NCBI RefSeq assembly: GCF_025567195.1
Contig: NZ_JAOQJF010000005.1
Coordinates: forward strand, 83,685 to 147,684
DNA: 64,000 bases
Source: Alitiscatomonas aceti
GTDB lineage: Bacteria > Bacillota > Clostridia > Lachnospirales > Lachnospiraceae
Reading direction: 5' to 3'
Shown here: positions 45,392 to 53,769 of the stretch, in pieces
Layout of the letters: the number at the start of each line of letters is the position of its first letter
How positions within the stretch are numbered: position 1 is the first letter of the stretch
Made by a program: the position numbers and the translations under genes
Notes under the pieces: generated by a model
Told to the model about the DNA's origin: nothing
Database searches by the model: none
The model's input: only the letters and a program-made list of their open reading frames with translations

Positions 45392-46228
45392 TTACTTTCT
45401 TTTTTCCTCCACCTGGTACACGTCCGTCCTCCGGCTTTCCAGGGACGGCATCCGGCGGCGGATCGCATCGACATGATCCAGATCGAGCTCTCCATAAAAG
45501 ACCCCTGTTTCCCGTCCGGCCCGTACCAGGACCTTTCCCCAGGGATCGATGAGCATACTGTTCCCATAAGCCGTATAGGCCGGCTTCACCCCGGTCTGGG
45601 CTGCCGCGATCACATAGCAGCCGTTTTCCACGGCCCTGGCCCTGAGGAGAAGCTCCAGATGCTCCTCCCCGGTCTCCTTTGTGAAGCTCACCGGAACAAA
45701 AAACACTTTAGCTCCTTTTATGGCCAGCAGACGGTACAGCTCCGGAAACCGCACATCGTAGCAGATGGACATTCCGAAGCACCCCAGCTCTGTTTCCGCC
45801 GTCACCACTGTGTCTCCAGGGCGGATCCGGTCCGATTCCCGGAACGGCCGGCCGTCGGCCAGGGTGATGTCAAAGGTATGGAGCTTCCTGTATCTGGCCA
45901 GGATCCCGCCGTCGGGTCCTATGAGCACGCTGGTGTTGCAGGCCCGTTTTTCTCCCGGGATCTCCTCCGTAATGCTGCCGCCATGGATATAGATTCCATG
46001 CTCCGCCGCCTTTTCCATGAGCCGCCCGGTGGAATATCCAGGGATCGGCTCCCTTCCTCCGCCGGGACCTGTGTTTTTCCCGATCAGGTTCATGACCTCG
46101 GGAAAGCACACCAGCTCCGCCCCCGAAGCCGCCGCCTCATCGATCCAGGCACAGGCGTCCTCAAGATTCTTTTCCTTATTGTTCTGGGTGTCCATCTGGA
46201 CCATTGCGATCTTATATTTCCGTTTCAT
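45392..46228 (-). CDS. Nitrilase-superfamily amidase (omega-amidase/deaminated-glutathione amidase-like)
   Basis: 278 aa. Glu in CFPEVMNLIG, Lys in YRKLHTFDITLADGR, Cys in GMSICYDVRFPELYRLL: the catalytic triad is complete and the motifs match the Nit1/Nit2 group that hydrolyses alpha-ketoglutaramate or deaminated glutathione (metabolite repair). Start by AAAGGAGTCC. It lies 47 bp downstream of the hydrogenase gene and is probably the third gene of that operon; no functional link is obvious. Confidence 0.85.
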   Translation of the reverse strand: MKRKYKIAMVQMDTQNNKEKNLEDACAWIDEAAASGAELVCFPEVMNLIGKNTGPGGGREPIPGYSTGRLMEKAAEHGIYIHGGSITEEIPGEKRACNTSVLIGPDGGILARYRKLHTFDITLADGRPFRESDRIRPGDTVVTAETELGCFGMSICYDVRFPELYRLLAIKGAKVFFVPVSFTKETGEEHLELLLRARAVENGCYVIAAAQTGVKPAYTAYGNSMLIDPWGKVLVRAGRETGVFYGELDLDHVDAIRRRMPSLESRRTDVYQVEEKRK

Positions 46229-46275
46229 GGACTCCTTTCCCGGACCATTCATGTCCGCCAGAAAACTCCCCCGCC

Positions 46276-48003
46276 CTATTTCCTGTGCTCCGTATGCAGC
46301 AGCAGATGGGCTTTATGGGAATTGGGCTTTTCAAAAAATTCCTCGTACATAGCCTTCACGTCCGGATTTTCATGGGAATACCGGAGTCTGGCGCCGGCGT
46401 CCAGATAATAAAGCTGCCTTCCCCGTTCAAAGGCCAGCTCCTTCCCATCGTGGATGGGCTGTCCGCCTCCGCCCACACAGCCTCCGGGGCAGGCCATGAC
46501 CTCCACGAAGTCGTAATGGACCTCTCCCCGGTCGATCCGCTCCAGAAGAGCCCTGGTGTTTCCCAGGCCGCTGACTGCTGCCGTCCGGAGCACCAAATCG
46601 TCGATCTTGAATTCTGCCTCCTGGACGCCGTTGTTGGCGTTGAAGCCCAGGCTGCGCACTGCCCGGAAGGCGTCTGCCGGAGCATTTTTCCCTTTCAGGG
46701 CAAAGTAGGCCGTCCTCAAAGCCGCCTCCATGACGCCGCCGGTGGCCCCGAAGATGACTCCGGCTCCGGTCCCCTCCCGCATGGGGCTGTCGCTTTCAAT
46801 ATCGTTTAAGCCCTCCGGCCTTATGTGGGCGGACCGGATCATCCGTACCAGCTCTCTTGTGGTCAGGACTGCGTCCACATCGTGGCCTGCGTATTCCTCA
46901 TAAAACAGCTCCATCTCCCGCTCCGCCTTCTTGGCCACGCAGGGCATGATGGAAACTGTGAAGATCCGCTCCGGGTCCACTCCCAGCTTCTGGGCATAAT
47001 ACGTCTTCATCACCGCTCCGAACATCTGCTGGGGCGATTTGGCCGTGGACAGATATTTCACCATATGGGGGAACTGGGTCTTTACGAACCGGATCCAGCC
47101 GGGGCAGCAGGAGGTGAACATGGGTCTGTCCCTGAATTCGCCTTTTGTAAACCGCTCCAGGAACTCACTGGCCTCCTCCATAATGGTCAGATCCGCCGAA
47201 AAAACCGTATCAAAGGCGTAGTCCACGCCCATGCGCTTTAAAGCGTCCATGATCCGGCCGATGGTGGCCTCCTCCGGGGAAAGCCCCAGCTCCTCGCCCC
47301 AGGCAGTCCGCACCGCCGGAGCCACCTGGGCCACTACGATCTTATCCGGATCCTCGATGGCCTCCCAGACCTTTTCCGTATCGTCCCTGGCAGTCAGTGC
47401 CCCCACCGGGCAGTGGGTGATGCACTGGCCGCAGAGCGAGCAGTCCGCCTCCTCGATGGTCTTTCTGCCGGAAACATTGATGGTCACCCGGGAACCGGTC
47501 CCCTCCACGGTCCAGATCCCCAGTCCCTGGACCTTTTCACAGATCTGGACACAGCGCATACATTTGATGCATTTTTCAGATTTTCGCAATAATGGAAAAT
47601 TTTTATTCCACGGCTGGTGTTCCAACGTATGGTGGAAGGGAATTTCCAAAATATTCAGATCATTGGCGATCTTCTGAAGGCTGCAGTTCCCGCTCCTCTG
47701 GCAGGTGGCGCAAAGGCAGTCGTGCTGGGACAGGAGAAGCTCCACGATCTTTCTCCTGTGGCGGCGGACCTTGGGACTGTTGGTATAAAGCACCATGCCC
47801 TCGGCCACCACGTTGTTGCAGGAGGTGATCAGCCGATCCTTTCCCTCCAGCTCCACCACACAGACGCGGCAGGCGGCGATCTCGTTGATATCCTTTAAAT
47901 AGCACAGACTGGGGATCGGAATCCCGCATCTGGCTGCGGCGTCCATGATCGTCGTTCCTTCTCTTACCTGGATCTTCTTTCCGTCGATCGTCACATTTAC
48001 CAT
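46276..48003 (-). CDS. [FeFe]-hydrogenase catalytic subunit
   Basis: 575 aa. N-terminal 2Fe-2S domain (SLCYLKD, AACRVCVVE), His-ligated 4Fe-4S motif HDCLCATCQRSGNC, two 4Fe-4S motifs (CIKCMRCVQIC, CSLCGQCITHCP), then the H-cluster domain with L1 TSCCPGW (298-304), L2 MPCVAKKAE (353-361) and L3 EVMACPGGCVGG (501-512). All H-cluster ligands are present, so a catalytic enzyme is expected. Start overlaps the upstream flavoprotein stop by 7 bp, indicating a tight two-subunit complex. Maturases HydE/F/G are not in the window. Confidence 0.95.
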   Translation of the reverse strand: MVNVTIDGKKIQVREGTTIMDAAARCGIPIPSLCYLKDINEIAACRVCVVELEGKDRLITSCNNVVAEGMVLYTNSPKVRRHRRKIVELLLSQHDCLCATCQRSGNCSLQKIANDLNILEIPFHHTLEHQPWNKNFPLLRKSEKCIKCMRCVQICEKVQGLGIWTVEGTGSRVTINVSGRKTIEEADCSLCGQCITHCPVGALTARDDTEKVWEAIEDPDKIVVAQVAPAVRTAWGEELGLSPEEATIGRIMDALKRMGVDYAFDTVFSADLTIMEEASEFLERFTKGEFRDRPMFTSCCPGWIRFVKTQFPHMVKYLSTAKSPQQMFGAVMKTYYAQKLGVDPERIFTVSIMPCVAKKAEREMELFYEEYAGHDVDAVLTTRELVRMIRSAHIRPEGLNDIESDSPMREGTGAGVIFGATGGVMEAALRTAYFALKGKNAPADAFRAVRSLGFNANNGVQEAEFKIDDLVLRTAAVSGLGNTRALLERIDRGEVHYDFVEVMACPGGCVGGGGQPIHDGKELAFERGRQLYYLDAGARLRYSHENPDVKAMYEEFFEKPNSHKAHLLLHTEHRK

Positions 48004-49829
48004 ATCGTATCCCTGCCTCCCTTAAAGATTCCATAGCCAAAGTGGTCGCAGCGCAGGCACCGGTCGGCCTCCTGTCTGGCCTCCTTTTCTGTCATGCAGT
48101 TCTCTACGCCTTCAAAGTCATGGACCCGCTGGCAGGCCTTCCGCTCCGTCAGGTTGACCCGTCCGCAGGGCGTCCGGTCCTCCAGATTGGCGTCCGGGAT
48201 CTCTACATCACAGGAGATCTCGTGGCGGAAGCCCAGATATTCGTCGATGTTGGCCGCCACCACCTTGGCTGCCGCAATGGCCTTGATGACCGAGGCCGGT
48301 CCGCTGGCACAGTCGCCGCCGGCAAAGACGCCCGGCATGTTTTCAAAGTCTCCTGTGCTCCTGGTGATGATCTTTCCTCTCTGGACCGGGACCCCTGCCT
48401 CTTCAAAATGGCTGGTTTCGATATCCTGGCCGATGGCCCGGATCAGCACATCGCAGGGGATATACACGTCCGGCTCTCCTGTGGGCTGGATCCCGGCGCG
48501 GCCGTCCTTTATGGCGCTGACCATCTGGGGCGTGGCCCAGATCCCCCGGACCCGTCCGTTCTCATCCACATCGATGGAGGACGGTGCCTTTAAGGTCAAA
48601 AGCTCGATCCCTTCGGCCACGGCTCCCTCGATCTCCTCCGGCAGGGCCGTCATATCGTGACGCCGTCTGCGGTACAGGATGCTGACCTTCTCCGCGCCCA
48701 TGCGCTTTGCCGTCCGCACCGCATCCATGGACACGTTGCCGCCCCCGACCACCACCACCTGCTTTCCTGTGAGGTCCGGCAGCTCCCCAAGGCCTGCGCT
48801 CCGTAAAAATTCCACCGCCGACAGCACGCCGTCTGCGTCCTCATGGTCCAGGCGCAGCTTCTTATCAGCGCTGGCTCCGATGGCGATGAGGATAGCGTCA
48901 TATTCCTTCTGGAGCTCCTGGATGGTGATGTCCTTTCCGATCTTTAATCCATGCTTCACCTGAACGCCTGTTTTTAAAATACTGCGGATATCGTCCTCCA
49001 GCCGCTCCTTGGGAAAACGGTAATTGGGGATCCCGTACCGGAGCATGCCGCCCAGCTCCGGAAGCATCTCATAAACCGTGGTCTGATGGCCCATGAGCTG
49101 TAAGTAATAGGCCGCGCTCAGGCCTCCGGGGCCTCCGCCGATGACGGCGATCTTTTTTCCCGTGGACGGAGCCGGAGCCGGGGGATCCACCTCTCCCGCA
49201 AAATCCGCTGCCACCCGCTTCAGCCCGCGGATGTTAATGGCGTCGTCCACCATGTTCCTGCGGCACATGGACTCGCAGGGGTGTTCGCATATGAAGGCGC
49301 AGGAGGTGGGGAAGGGATTGTCCTTCCGGATCAGGCGGATGGCGTCCGCATACCTGCCCTCCCGGACCAGGGCGATATATCCCGGGATATCCACATGGGC
49401 CGGGCACAGGGTCACGCAGGGCACCGGCTGGGAGGCCACACAGGTACAGCGGCCGTGCTTCACATGCTCGATATACTCGTCCCGGTAGCCGGTCAGCCCC
49501 TTATAGACCATATTGGCCGCCTCATATCCAATGGCGCAGTCGGCGGCTTCCATGACCGCCAGAGCCGTCTCCTCCATCAGCTTTAACGTGTCCATGGTAG
49601 CCTTTCCGTCCAGTACGTCCTGGATCAGAAACATCAGCTGCTTTAAGCCGATCCGGCAGGGCACGCATTTCCCGCACGTCTGGGCGTAGCACAGCTCCAG
49701 AAACGCCCGGGCCAGGTCCACGGGACAGAGTCCCGGCTGGCTCGCCTCGATCCTTCGTTCCAGGTCCTTATAAAGCCCCTCCATGACGATCTTTGCTCTC
49801 GTCGGAGAGACCATTTCCAGTCTGCTCAT
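47997..49829 (-). CDS. NuoF-type Fe-S domain fused to GltD/NfnB-type FAD-NAD(P)H oxidoreductase (hydrogenase partner)
   Basis: 610 aa. About 1-130: the C-terminal 4Fe-4S domain of NuoF/HydB (TCGKCVPCRIG, DCAIGYEA) without its flavin-binding part. About 130-230: GltD-type Cys-rich domain (VTLCPAHVDIPGY, CAFICEHPCESMCRR). About 225-550: two dinucleotide folds (IAVIGGGPGGLSAAYYL, VVVVGGGNVSMDAV) and YRRRRHDMTALPEE. C-terminal CLRCDHFGYG. Start chosen at the ATG eight bases from GGAG. Coupling to the hydrogenase implies electron exchange between NAD(P)H and HydA, possibly with ferredoxin. Confidence 0.88.
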   Translation of the reverse strand: MSRLEMVSPTRAKIVMEGLYKDLERRIEASQPGLCPVDLARAFLELCYAQTCGKCVPCRIGLKQLMFLIQDVLDGKATMDTLKLMEETALAVMEAADCAIGYEAANMVYKGLTGYRDEYIEHVKHGRCTCVASQPVPCVTLCPAHVDIPGYIALVREGRYADAIRLIRKDNPFPTSCAFICEHPCESMCRRNMVDDAINIRGLKRVAADFAGEVDPPAPAPSTGKKIAVIGGGPGGLSAAYYLQLMGHQTTVYEMLPELGGMLRYGIPNYRFPKERLEDDIRSILKTGVQVKHGLKIGKDITIQELQKEYDAILIAIGASADKKLRLDHEDADGVLSAVEFLRSAGLGELPDLTGKQVVVVGGGNVSMDAVRTAKRMGAEKVSILYRRRRHDMTALPEEIEGAVAEGIELLTLKAPSSIDVDENGRVRGIWATPQMVSAIKDGRAGIQPTGEPDVYIPCDVLIRAIGQDIETSHFEEAGVPVQRGKIITRSTGDFENMPGVFAGGDCASGPASVIKAIAAAKVVAANIDEYLGFRHEISCDVEIPDANLEDRTPCGRVNLTERKACQRVHDFEGVENCMTEKEARQEADRCLRCDHFGYGIFKGGRDTIW

Positions 49830-49908
49830 GAGCATCGCTCCTTCCTGCGGCATTCGCCGCTGTCCTTCTAAGAATCAAACATTCGGTCTTTCGTCTTTCA
49901 TAAGTTTG

Positions 49909-49937
49909 ATTTTACACATATTTTCTGTAAAATGCAA
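49909..49937 (-). promoter_or_regulatory. Promoter of the hydrogenase operon
   Basis: TTGCAT, 17-bp spacer, TAAAAT on the minus strand, about 80 bp before the flavoprotein start. Confidence 0.7.
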
Positions 49938-49942
49938 GAAAA

Positions 49943-49992
49943 TTCCAAAAAAGCGCCAGACCGGATCTCTGTGTATCCAGTCTGGCGCTTTC
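49943..49992. terminator. Terminator of the amino-acid ABC operon
   Basis: AAAGCGCCAGAC.GGAT/ATCC.GTCTGGCGCTTT stem, TTTTTTGG on the minus strand. The plus strand also has a partial T-tract. Confidence 0.88.
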
Positions 49993-50000
49993 TCTGTTTT

Positions 50001-50771
50001 TTATAATACCTTGCTTAAGAAGGAGCGCAGACGCTCTGATTTGGGATTTGTAAAAAATTCCTCCGGCGGGGCCTCCTCCACAAAATCGCCGCCGTCCAGG
50101 AACATGACACGGTCGGCCACCTCTCTGGCAAAGCCCATCTCGTGGGTCACCACCAGCATGGTCATATGCTCCTTTGCCAGCTCTCTCATTACGTTTAATA
50201 CCTCGCCCACCATTTCCGGGTCCAGGGCCGAGGTGGGTTCGTCAAACAGCATCACATCCGGCTTCATCATCAGCGCCCGGACAATGGCGATCCTCTGCTT
50301 CTGGCCGCCGGAAAGCTGTCCCGGATAAGCGTCCTTTTTGTCTAAAAGTCCCACGCGGGCCAGGAGCTTTTCGGCTTCCTTTACGGCATCCTCCTCCTTC
50401 ACTCCCAGAAGCTTCACGGGAGCGATGGTCATGTTTTTCATGATGCTCATATGGGGGAACAGGTTGAACTGCTGGAACACCATCCCCATCTTCCGTCTCA
50501 GCAGATTGATATCCGTATTTTTATCGGTGATATCCGTTCCCTCAAAAAAGATATGGCCGCCGGTGGGCTCCTCCAGCAGGTTCATGCACCGGAGGAACGT
50601 GGATTTTCCGGAGCCGGACGGCCCCACCACAAATACGACCTCTCCCTTTTTAATGGTGGTGGTAATGTTCTTCAGCACGTCCACCCCGTCAAAGGATTTA
50701 CATAATTCCTTTACCTGGATCAGCGGCTCACCTGCGCCGATCTCCCGGTTCTTTGTCTGATTTTCCGCCAT
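50001..50771 (-). CDS. Polar amino-acid ABC transporter ATP-binding protein
   Basis: 256 aa. Walker A GPSGSGKST, signature LSGGQKQR, Walker B VMLFDEPTSALDPE, and VGRVLLLDKKDAYP-like spacing. GlnQ/ArtP/HisP family. It lies 3 bp after the permease. Specificity is not readable; the ArgR-like box upstream of the operon suggests arginine. Confidence 0.93.
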   Translation of the reverse strand: MAENQTKNREIGAGEPLIQVKELCKSFDGVDVLKNITTTIKKGEVVFVVGPSGSGKSTFLRCMNLLEEPTGGHIFFEGTDITDKNTDINLLRRKMGMVFQQFNLFPHMSIMKNMTIAPVKLLGVKEEDAVKEAEKLLARVGLLDKKDAYPGQLSGGQKQRIAIVRALMMKPDVMLFDEPTSALDPEMVGEVLNVMRELAKEHMTMLVVTHEMGFAREVADRVMFLDGGDFVEEAPPEEFFTNPKSERLRSFLSKVL

Positions 50772-50774
50772 GAC

Positions 50775-51482
50775 TTACCTCTTTTCATTCTTTCTGAGCC
50801 TGGTTTCCAGTTTTCCCACCATATAGGTCAAAAAGGTCACGATCATCCAGTAGATTAATGCCACCGTAAAAAGCGGGAGCACCACGTTATAGGTACGGCT
50901 CCGGATGATATCCGCTCCCCTTGTCAGATCCTGGAGGGCAATGAAGCCGGATACGGAGGTCTCCTTTAAAAGGGCGATGAACTCGTTGCAGAGGGCCGGC
51001 AGGACATTTTTAAAGGCCTGGGGCAGGATAATATACCAGATGGTCTGGGCGTAATTGAAGCCCAGGCTTCTTCCCGCCTCGAACTGTCCATTGTCGATGG
51101 ACATGATGCCGGACCGGAATATCTCCGCCACATAGGCTCCGGAGTTGATTCCAAAGGCCAGGATCGCGCAGAGCAGCTTGGAGGAGTCCGGAGACGAAAA
51201 AATAAAGTAATATGTGATCATCAGCTGGACTGTCACCGGCGTTCCGCGGATCACAGAAAGATAGGCGCGGCAGAACACGTTTAAGACCCCAAGCTTCCCT
51301 GTCCTTTCATAGGTGGAGCGCACGGTCCCCACCAGGAACCCAAGAAAAATGCCAAGGAGCACGGCAAATAAAGTAACGAGGAGGGTCGTTTTCAGACCTC
51401 CCAGAATGTACTTTACGAACCGGTCGTCGGCGACAAAGTTGTTGTAAAATTGTTCCGCTGTAAGCTGCTCTTCTAAGTTCAC
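50775..51482 (-). CDS. Polar amino-acid ABC transporter permease
   Basis: 235 aa, HisM/GlnP-type, with about five TM helices. YILGGLKTTLLVTLFAVLLG, RGTPVTVQLM and the coupling loop EAGRSLGFNYAQTIWYIILP are typical. It starts at GTG behind AAAGGAATG. The single permease probably forms a homodimer with two ATPase subunits. Confidence 0.93.
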   Translation of the reverse strand: MNLEEQLTAEQFYNNFVADDRFVKYILGGLKTTLLVTLFAVLLGIFLGFLVGTVRSTYERTGKLGVLNVFCRAYLSVIRGTPVTVQLMITYYFIFSSPDSSKLLCAILAFGINSGAYVAEIFRSGIMSIDNGQFEAGRSLGFNYAQTIWYIILPQAFKNVLPALCNEFIALLKETSVSGFIALQDLTRGADIIRSRTYNVVLPLFTVALIYWMIVTFLTYMVGKLETRLRKNEKR

Positions 51483-51551
51483 GTTTTCATTCCTTTCTCT
51501 GTTTTTCCAGCCGTTTCCTCCGGTCTGGAATTATTTTTATGACACGACAAT

Positions 51552-51598
51552 GGGGCTGCCGCAGAAGAAATTCAGATCTCCTCCCCTGCGACAGCTCC
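51552..51598 (-). terminator. Intercistronic hairpin between binding protein and permease
   Basis: GGAGCTGTCGCAG/CTGCGGCAGCCCC on the minus strand, 13 bp with one mismatch and wobbles, no T-tract. Probably an mRNA-stabilising or attenuating stem that favours the binding protein. It shares GGGGCTGCCGCAGAAG with the hairpin at about 33382, so it may be a dispersed repeat. Confidence 0.55.
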
Positions 51599-51673
51599 AT
51601 TATTTTCCAGTTACATGTTCATTTTACACTATATAGGCCAGATTAAAAAGCCCTTTCCATAATTTTCCATTCC

Positions 51674-52537
51674 TTATTCTGCCGGGATATATTTGTTCAC
51701 GATCTCGTCGATGGTCCCGTCTTCCTTAAGCTCGGCGATGGCTGCATTTAACTTCTCAAGGAGCTCTGTATTGCCCTTTTTCACTGCAATGGCATACTCT
51801 TCTTTTCCAAGCTCCTCACCGGCCTGCTTTAAGTCATCGTTCTGGGAAAGGAATACGTTGGCCGGAGCCTTGTCTAAAAGGACCGCGTCGATCTTGCCCT
51901 GCTTTAAGGACTGGACTGCCTCAAAGAAGGTATTATAACGCTCCACCTTATCGTCGCCGCAGATGTCAGAGGCTGTGGTATCGCCGGTGGTTCCAAGCTG
52001 GGCTCCCACAACGTGGCCAGCCAGGGTATCTTCTCCTGTGATCTCTGTATTGTCAGCCTTTACCAGGATCACCAAAGAGGAGGAGGCGTAGGTATCTGTA
52101 AAGTCCACGGAAGCCGCACGCTCCGGATTTACGGTCATGCCGGCCATGGCAAAGTCACACTTTCCAGAGGCCACAGACGGGATAATGGCATCGAAGGCCA
52201 TATCCTCCACCTTCAGCTCCATACCTAACTTCTCAGCAATGGCTCCTGCGATCTCCGGGTCGATGCCCACGATGGCGTCGCCGTCATGGAACTCCCAGGG
52301 CTCGAACTCTGCGTTGGTAGCCATAAGGATGGTGCCGCCAGCGGCTGCCTCTTCTCCGGCCTTTGTCTCCTCAGCGGAGCTCTCTGCTCCCTTGGCGTCT
52401 TCCTTTGCCGCCGTTGTCTCAGTCTTTGTATCTGCCGCTGTCGTCTCAGCCTTTTCTCCGCCGCCGCATGCAGTCAGAGCCGCTGCCATGGCTGCTGCCA
52501 GGATCACTGCTGTTGCTTTCTTCATCATCTTCATCAT
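51674..52537 (-). CDS. Amino-acid-binding lipoprotein (SBP family 3)
   Basis: 287 aa. Signal peptide with lipobox LTAC (Cys24), then an Ala/Thr/Glu-rich linker to about residue 70, and the SBP_bac_3 domain: ATNAEFEPWEFHDGDAIVGI, MKVEDMAFDAIIPSVASGK-like region, FAMAGMTVNPERAASVDF, VGAQLGTTGD. Binds a polar amino acid; arginine is suggested by the operator. First gene of the ABC operon. RBS GGGAAGGAAAA. Confidence 0.93.
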   Translation of the reverse strand: MMKMMKKATAVILAAAMAAALTACGGGEKAETTAADTKTETTAAKEDAKGAESSAEETKAGEEAAAGGTILMATNAEFEPWEFHDGDAIVGIDPEIAGAIAEKLGMELKVEDMAFDAIIPSVASGKCDFAMAGMTVNPERAASVDFTDTYASSSLVILVKADNTEITGEDTLAGHVVGAQLGTTGDTTASDICGDDKVERYNTFFEAVQSLKQGKIDAVLLDKAPANVFLSQNDDLKQAGEELGKEEYAIAVKKGNTELLEKLNAAIAELKEDGTIDEIVNKYIPAE

Positions 52538-52582
52538 TTTTCCTTCCCTTTCTGCTTCTTCATTCTGTCTGAAATCTCATTT

Positions 52583-52596
52583 TGAATATTTATTCA
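52583..52596. promoter_or_regulatory. ArgR-type operator (ARG box)
   Basis: TGAATA-TT-TATTCA, a perfect dyad that matches the ArgR/AhrC box, located just downstream of the predicted transcription start of the amino-acid ABC operon, where repressor binding would block initiation or elongation. Confidence 0.65.
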
Positions 52597-52618
52597 TTTT
52601 TTTGTATTGGCTATGGGT

Positions 52619-52646
52619 ATTATACCTCTTTTAAAAGAAAAAGCAA
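52619..52646 (-). promoter_or_regulatory. Promoter of the amino-acid ABC operon
   Basis: TTGCTT, 16-bp spacer, TATAAT on the minus strand. Confidence 0.75.
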
Positions 52647-52666
52647 GGGATATTTTATAAATTTTT

Positions 52667-53386
52667 TTATAAATCTTTCAAAAGCTTTTTTAAGAGCAGC
52701 TCCCGGCTGTTGATGAACATTTCCATCACCTGATAGCTTTCCGTTTCCTCATAGGCACAGGGATGGACCTCCCCGTCATCGAAGGAAAGGATCCTGGCCC
52801 CCGGAAGGCCCAGAAGGATCGGAGAGTGGGATACCATAAAAAACTGCGCCCCCTGTCTGGCGCACTGGAAGATCTCCATTAAAAGCGTAAGCTGTCTCTG
52901 GGGGGAGAGGGCCGCTTCCGGCTCGTCTAAAAAATACAGGCCTCCAGGCGTCAGATACTTCTGGGCCACAGCCAGAAAGCTCTCTCCATGGGATTTTTCA
53001 TGATATTTCTCTGAAGGATGCAGAAAATCCGCATATTCCTCTTCTCTGGTGGCTACATTGTAAAAGCTCTCAGCCCGCAGAAAATATCCCCAGGACGGTT
53101 TTTTATATCCCCGCACCAGCCGGAGGGCCCTCCACAGTTCTGAATGAGAGTCATAGGTGGAGAAATGGTAGTTTCTGGACCCTCCCTCGGGATTAAACCC
53201 GGCCGCAATGGCCATGGCCTCCAGGAGCGTGGATTTCCCGCTGCCATTCTCCCCGACAAAGCATGTGACCGGAGCGTCAAATTCCAGCGCCTCCAGGCCC
53301 TCCAGCGCCGGGATCCGCCTTAAATAGCTGTCCTGGCCGATCTTCTCCCACTCAATAACTGCCCTTTTTATAAACGGCTGGTTCAT
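52667..53386 (-). CDS. Predicted SMC/ABC-like ATPase (AAA-family, COG3910-like)
   Basis: 239 aa. Walker A FVGENGSGKSTLLEAM, signature region SHGESFLAVAQ, Walker B GLYFLDEPEAALS, H-loop FMVSHSPILL. This is the compact ATPase head without TM or long coil, like proteins with no settled function. It begins ATGA-overlapped with the coiled-coil gene, so the two are coupled. RBS AAAGGATGG. Possibly works with the upstream genes; relatives exist as stand-alone genes. Confidence 0.85.
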   Translation of the reverse strand: MNQPFIKRAVIEWEKIGQDSYLRRIPALEGLEALEFDAPVTCFVGENGSGKSTLLEAMAIAAGFNPEGGSRNYHFSTYDSHSELWRALRLVRGYKKPSWGYFLRAESFYNVATREEEYADFLHPSEKYHEKSHGESFLAVAQKYLTPGGLYFLDEPEAALSPQRQLTLLMEIFQCARQGAQFFMVSHSPILLGLPGARILSFDDGEVHPCAYEETESYQVMEMFINSRELLLKKLLKDL

Positions 53387-53769
53387 GCATCCATCCTTTC
53401 TGCGATCTTCCGGCTTTCCTTTGCGATCACCTGGAGGATCCCCTTAAGCTCCCTGGAGGCGGCCTTTTCGCCTCCCAGCTGGGCGTATAGGTGTACGTTG
53501 GCCGCCGCCCCGCAGATCTCCCTCCGTTCCCTTCTCTGGTCCTCCAGGCTTTTTTCCAGCTCTGAGACCTGTTTGGAAAGCCGGGATTCTGCCTCTTTTA
53601 TCCGCTCTGCCTCATTTTCTGCCTTCCTCAGCTCCTCCTCCAGCTCCTTCTTCCGCTCCACGAGCCGTTTTCCTTTCAGCCTTTCCCTGTAAAGCAGAAG
53701 ACCCAGGATCAGGGTCCCGGAAAATCCTGCCGCTGCTGCCATCATCCACATCCGTTCCTCTTCCTCCAT
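53383..53769 (-). CDS. Membrane-anchored coiled-coil protein
   Basis: 128 aa. N-terminal TM helix (MMAAAAGFSGTLILGLLLYR) followed by a heptad-rich acidic/basic coil (about 33-85: ERKKELEEELRKAENEAER, LSKQVSELEKSLEDQRR), then a short C-terminal helix. Start directly follows the previous stop (TAAATG); an internal ATG six codons on, preceded by a purine-rich SD-like sequence, is possible. No family recognised. Operon position suggests a membrane scaffold for the ATPase or the HEPN-like protein. Confidence 0.7.
   Translation of the reverse strand: MEEEERMWMMAAAAGFSGTLILGLLLYRERLKGKRLVERKKELEEELRKAENEAERIKEAESRLSKQVSELEKSLEDQRRERREICGAAANVHLYAQLGGEKAASRELKGILQVIAKESRKIAERMDA

Noticed and set aside
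45392..46228. Nitrilase-family gene as a second aguB
   Set aside because: The Lys and Cys motifs match the Nit1/Nit2 amidase group, and it is in the hydrogenase operon, not with polyamine genes.
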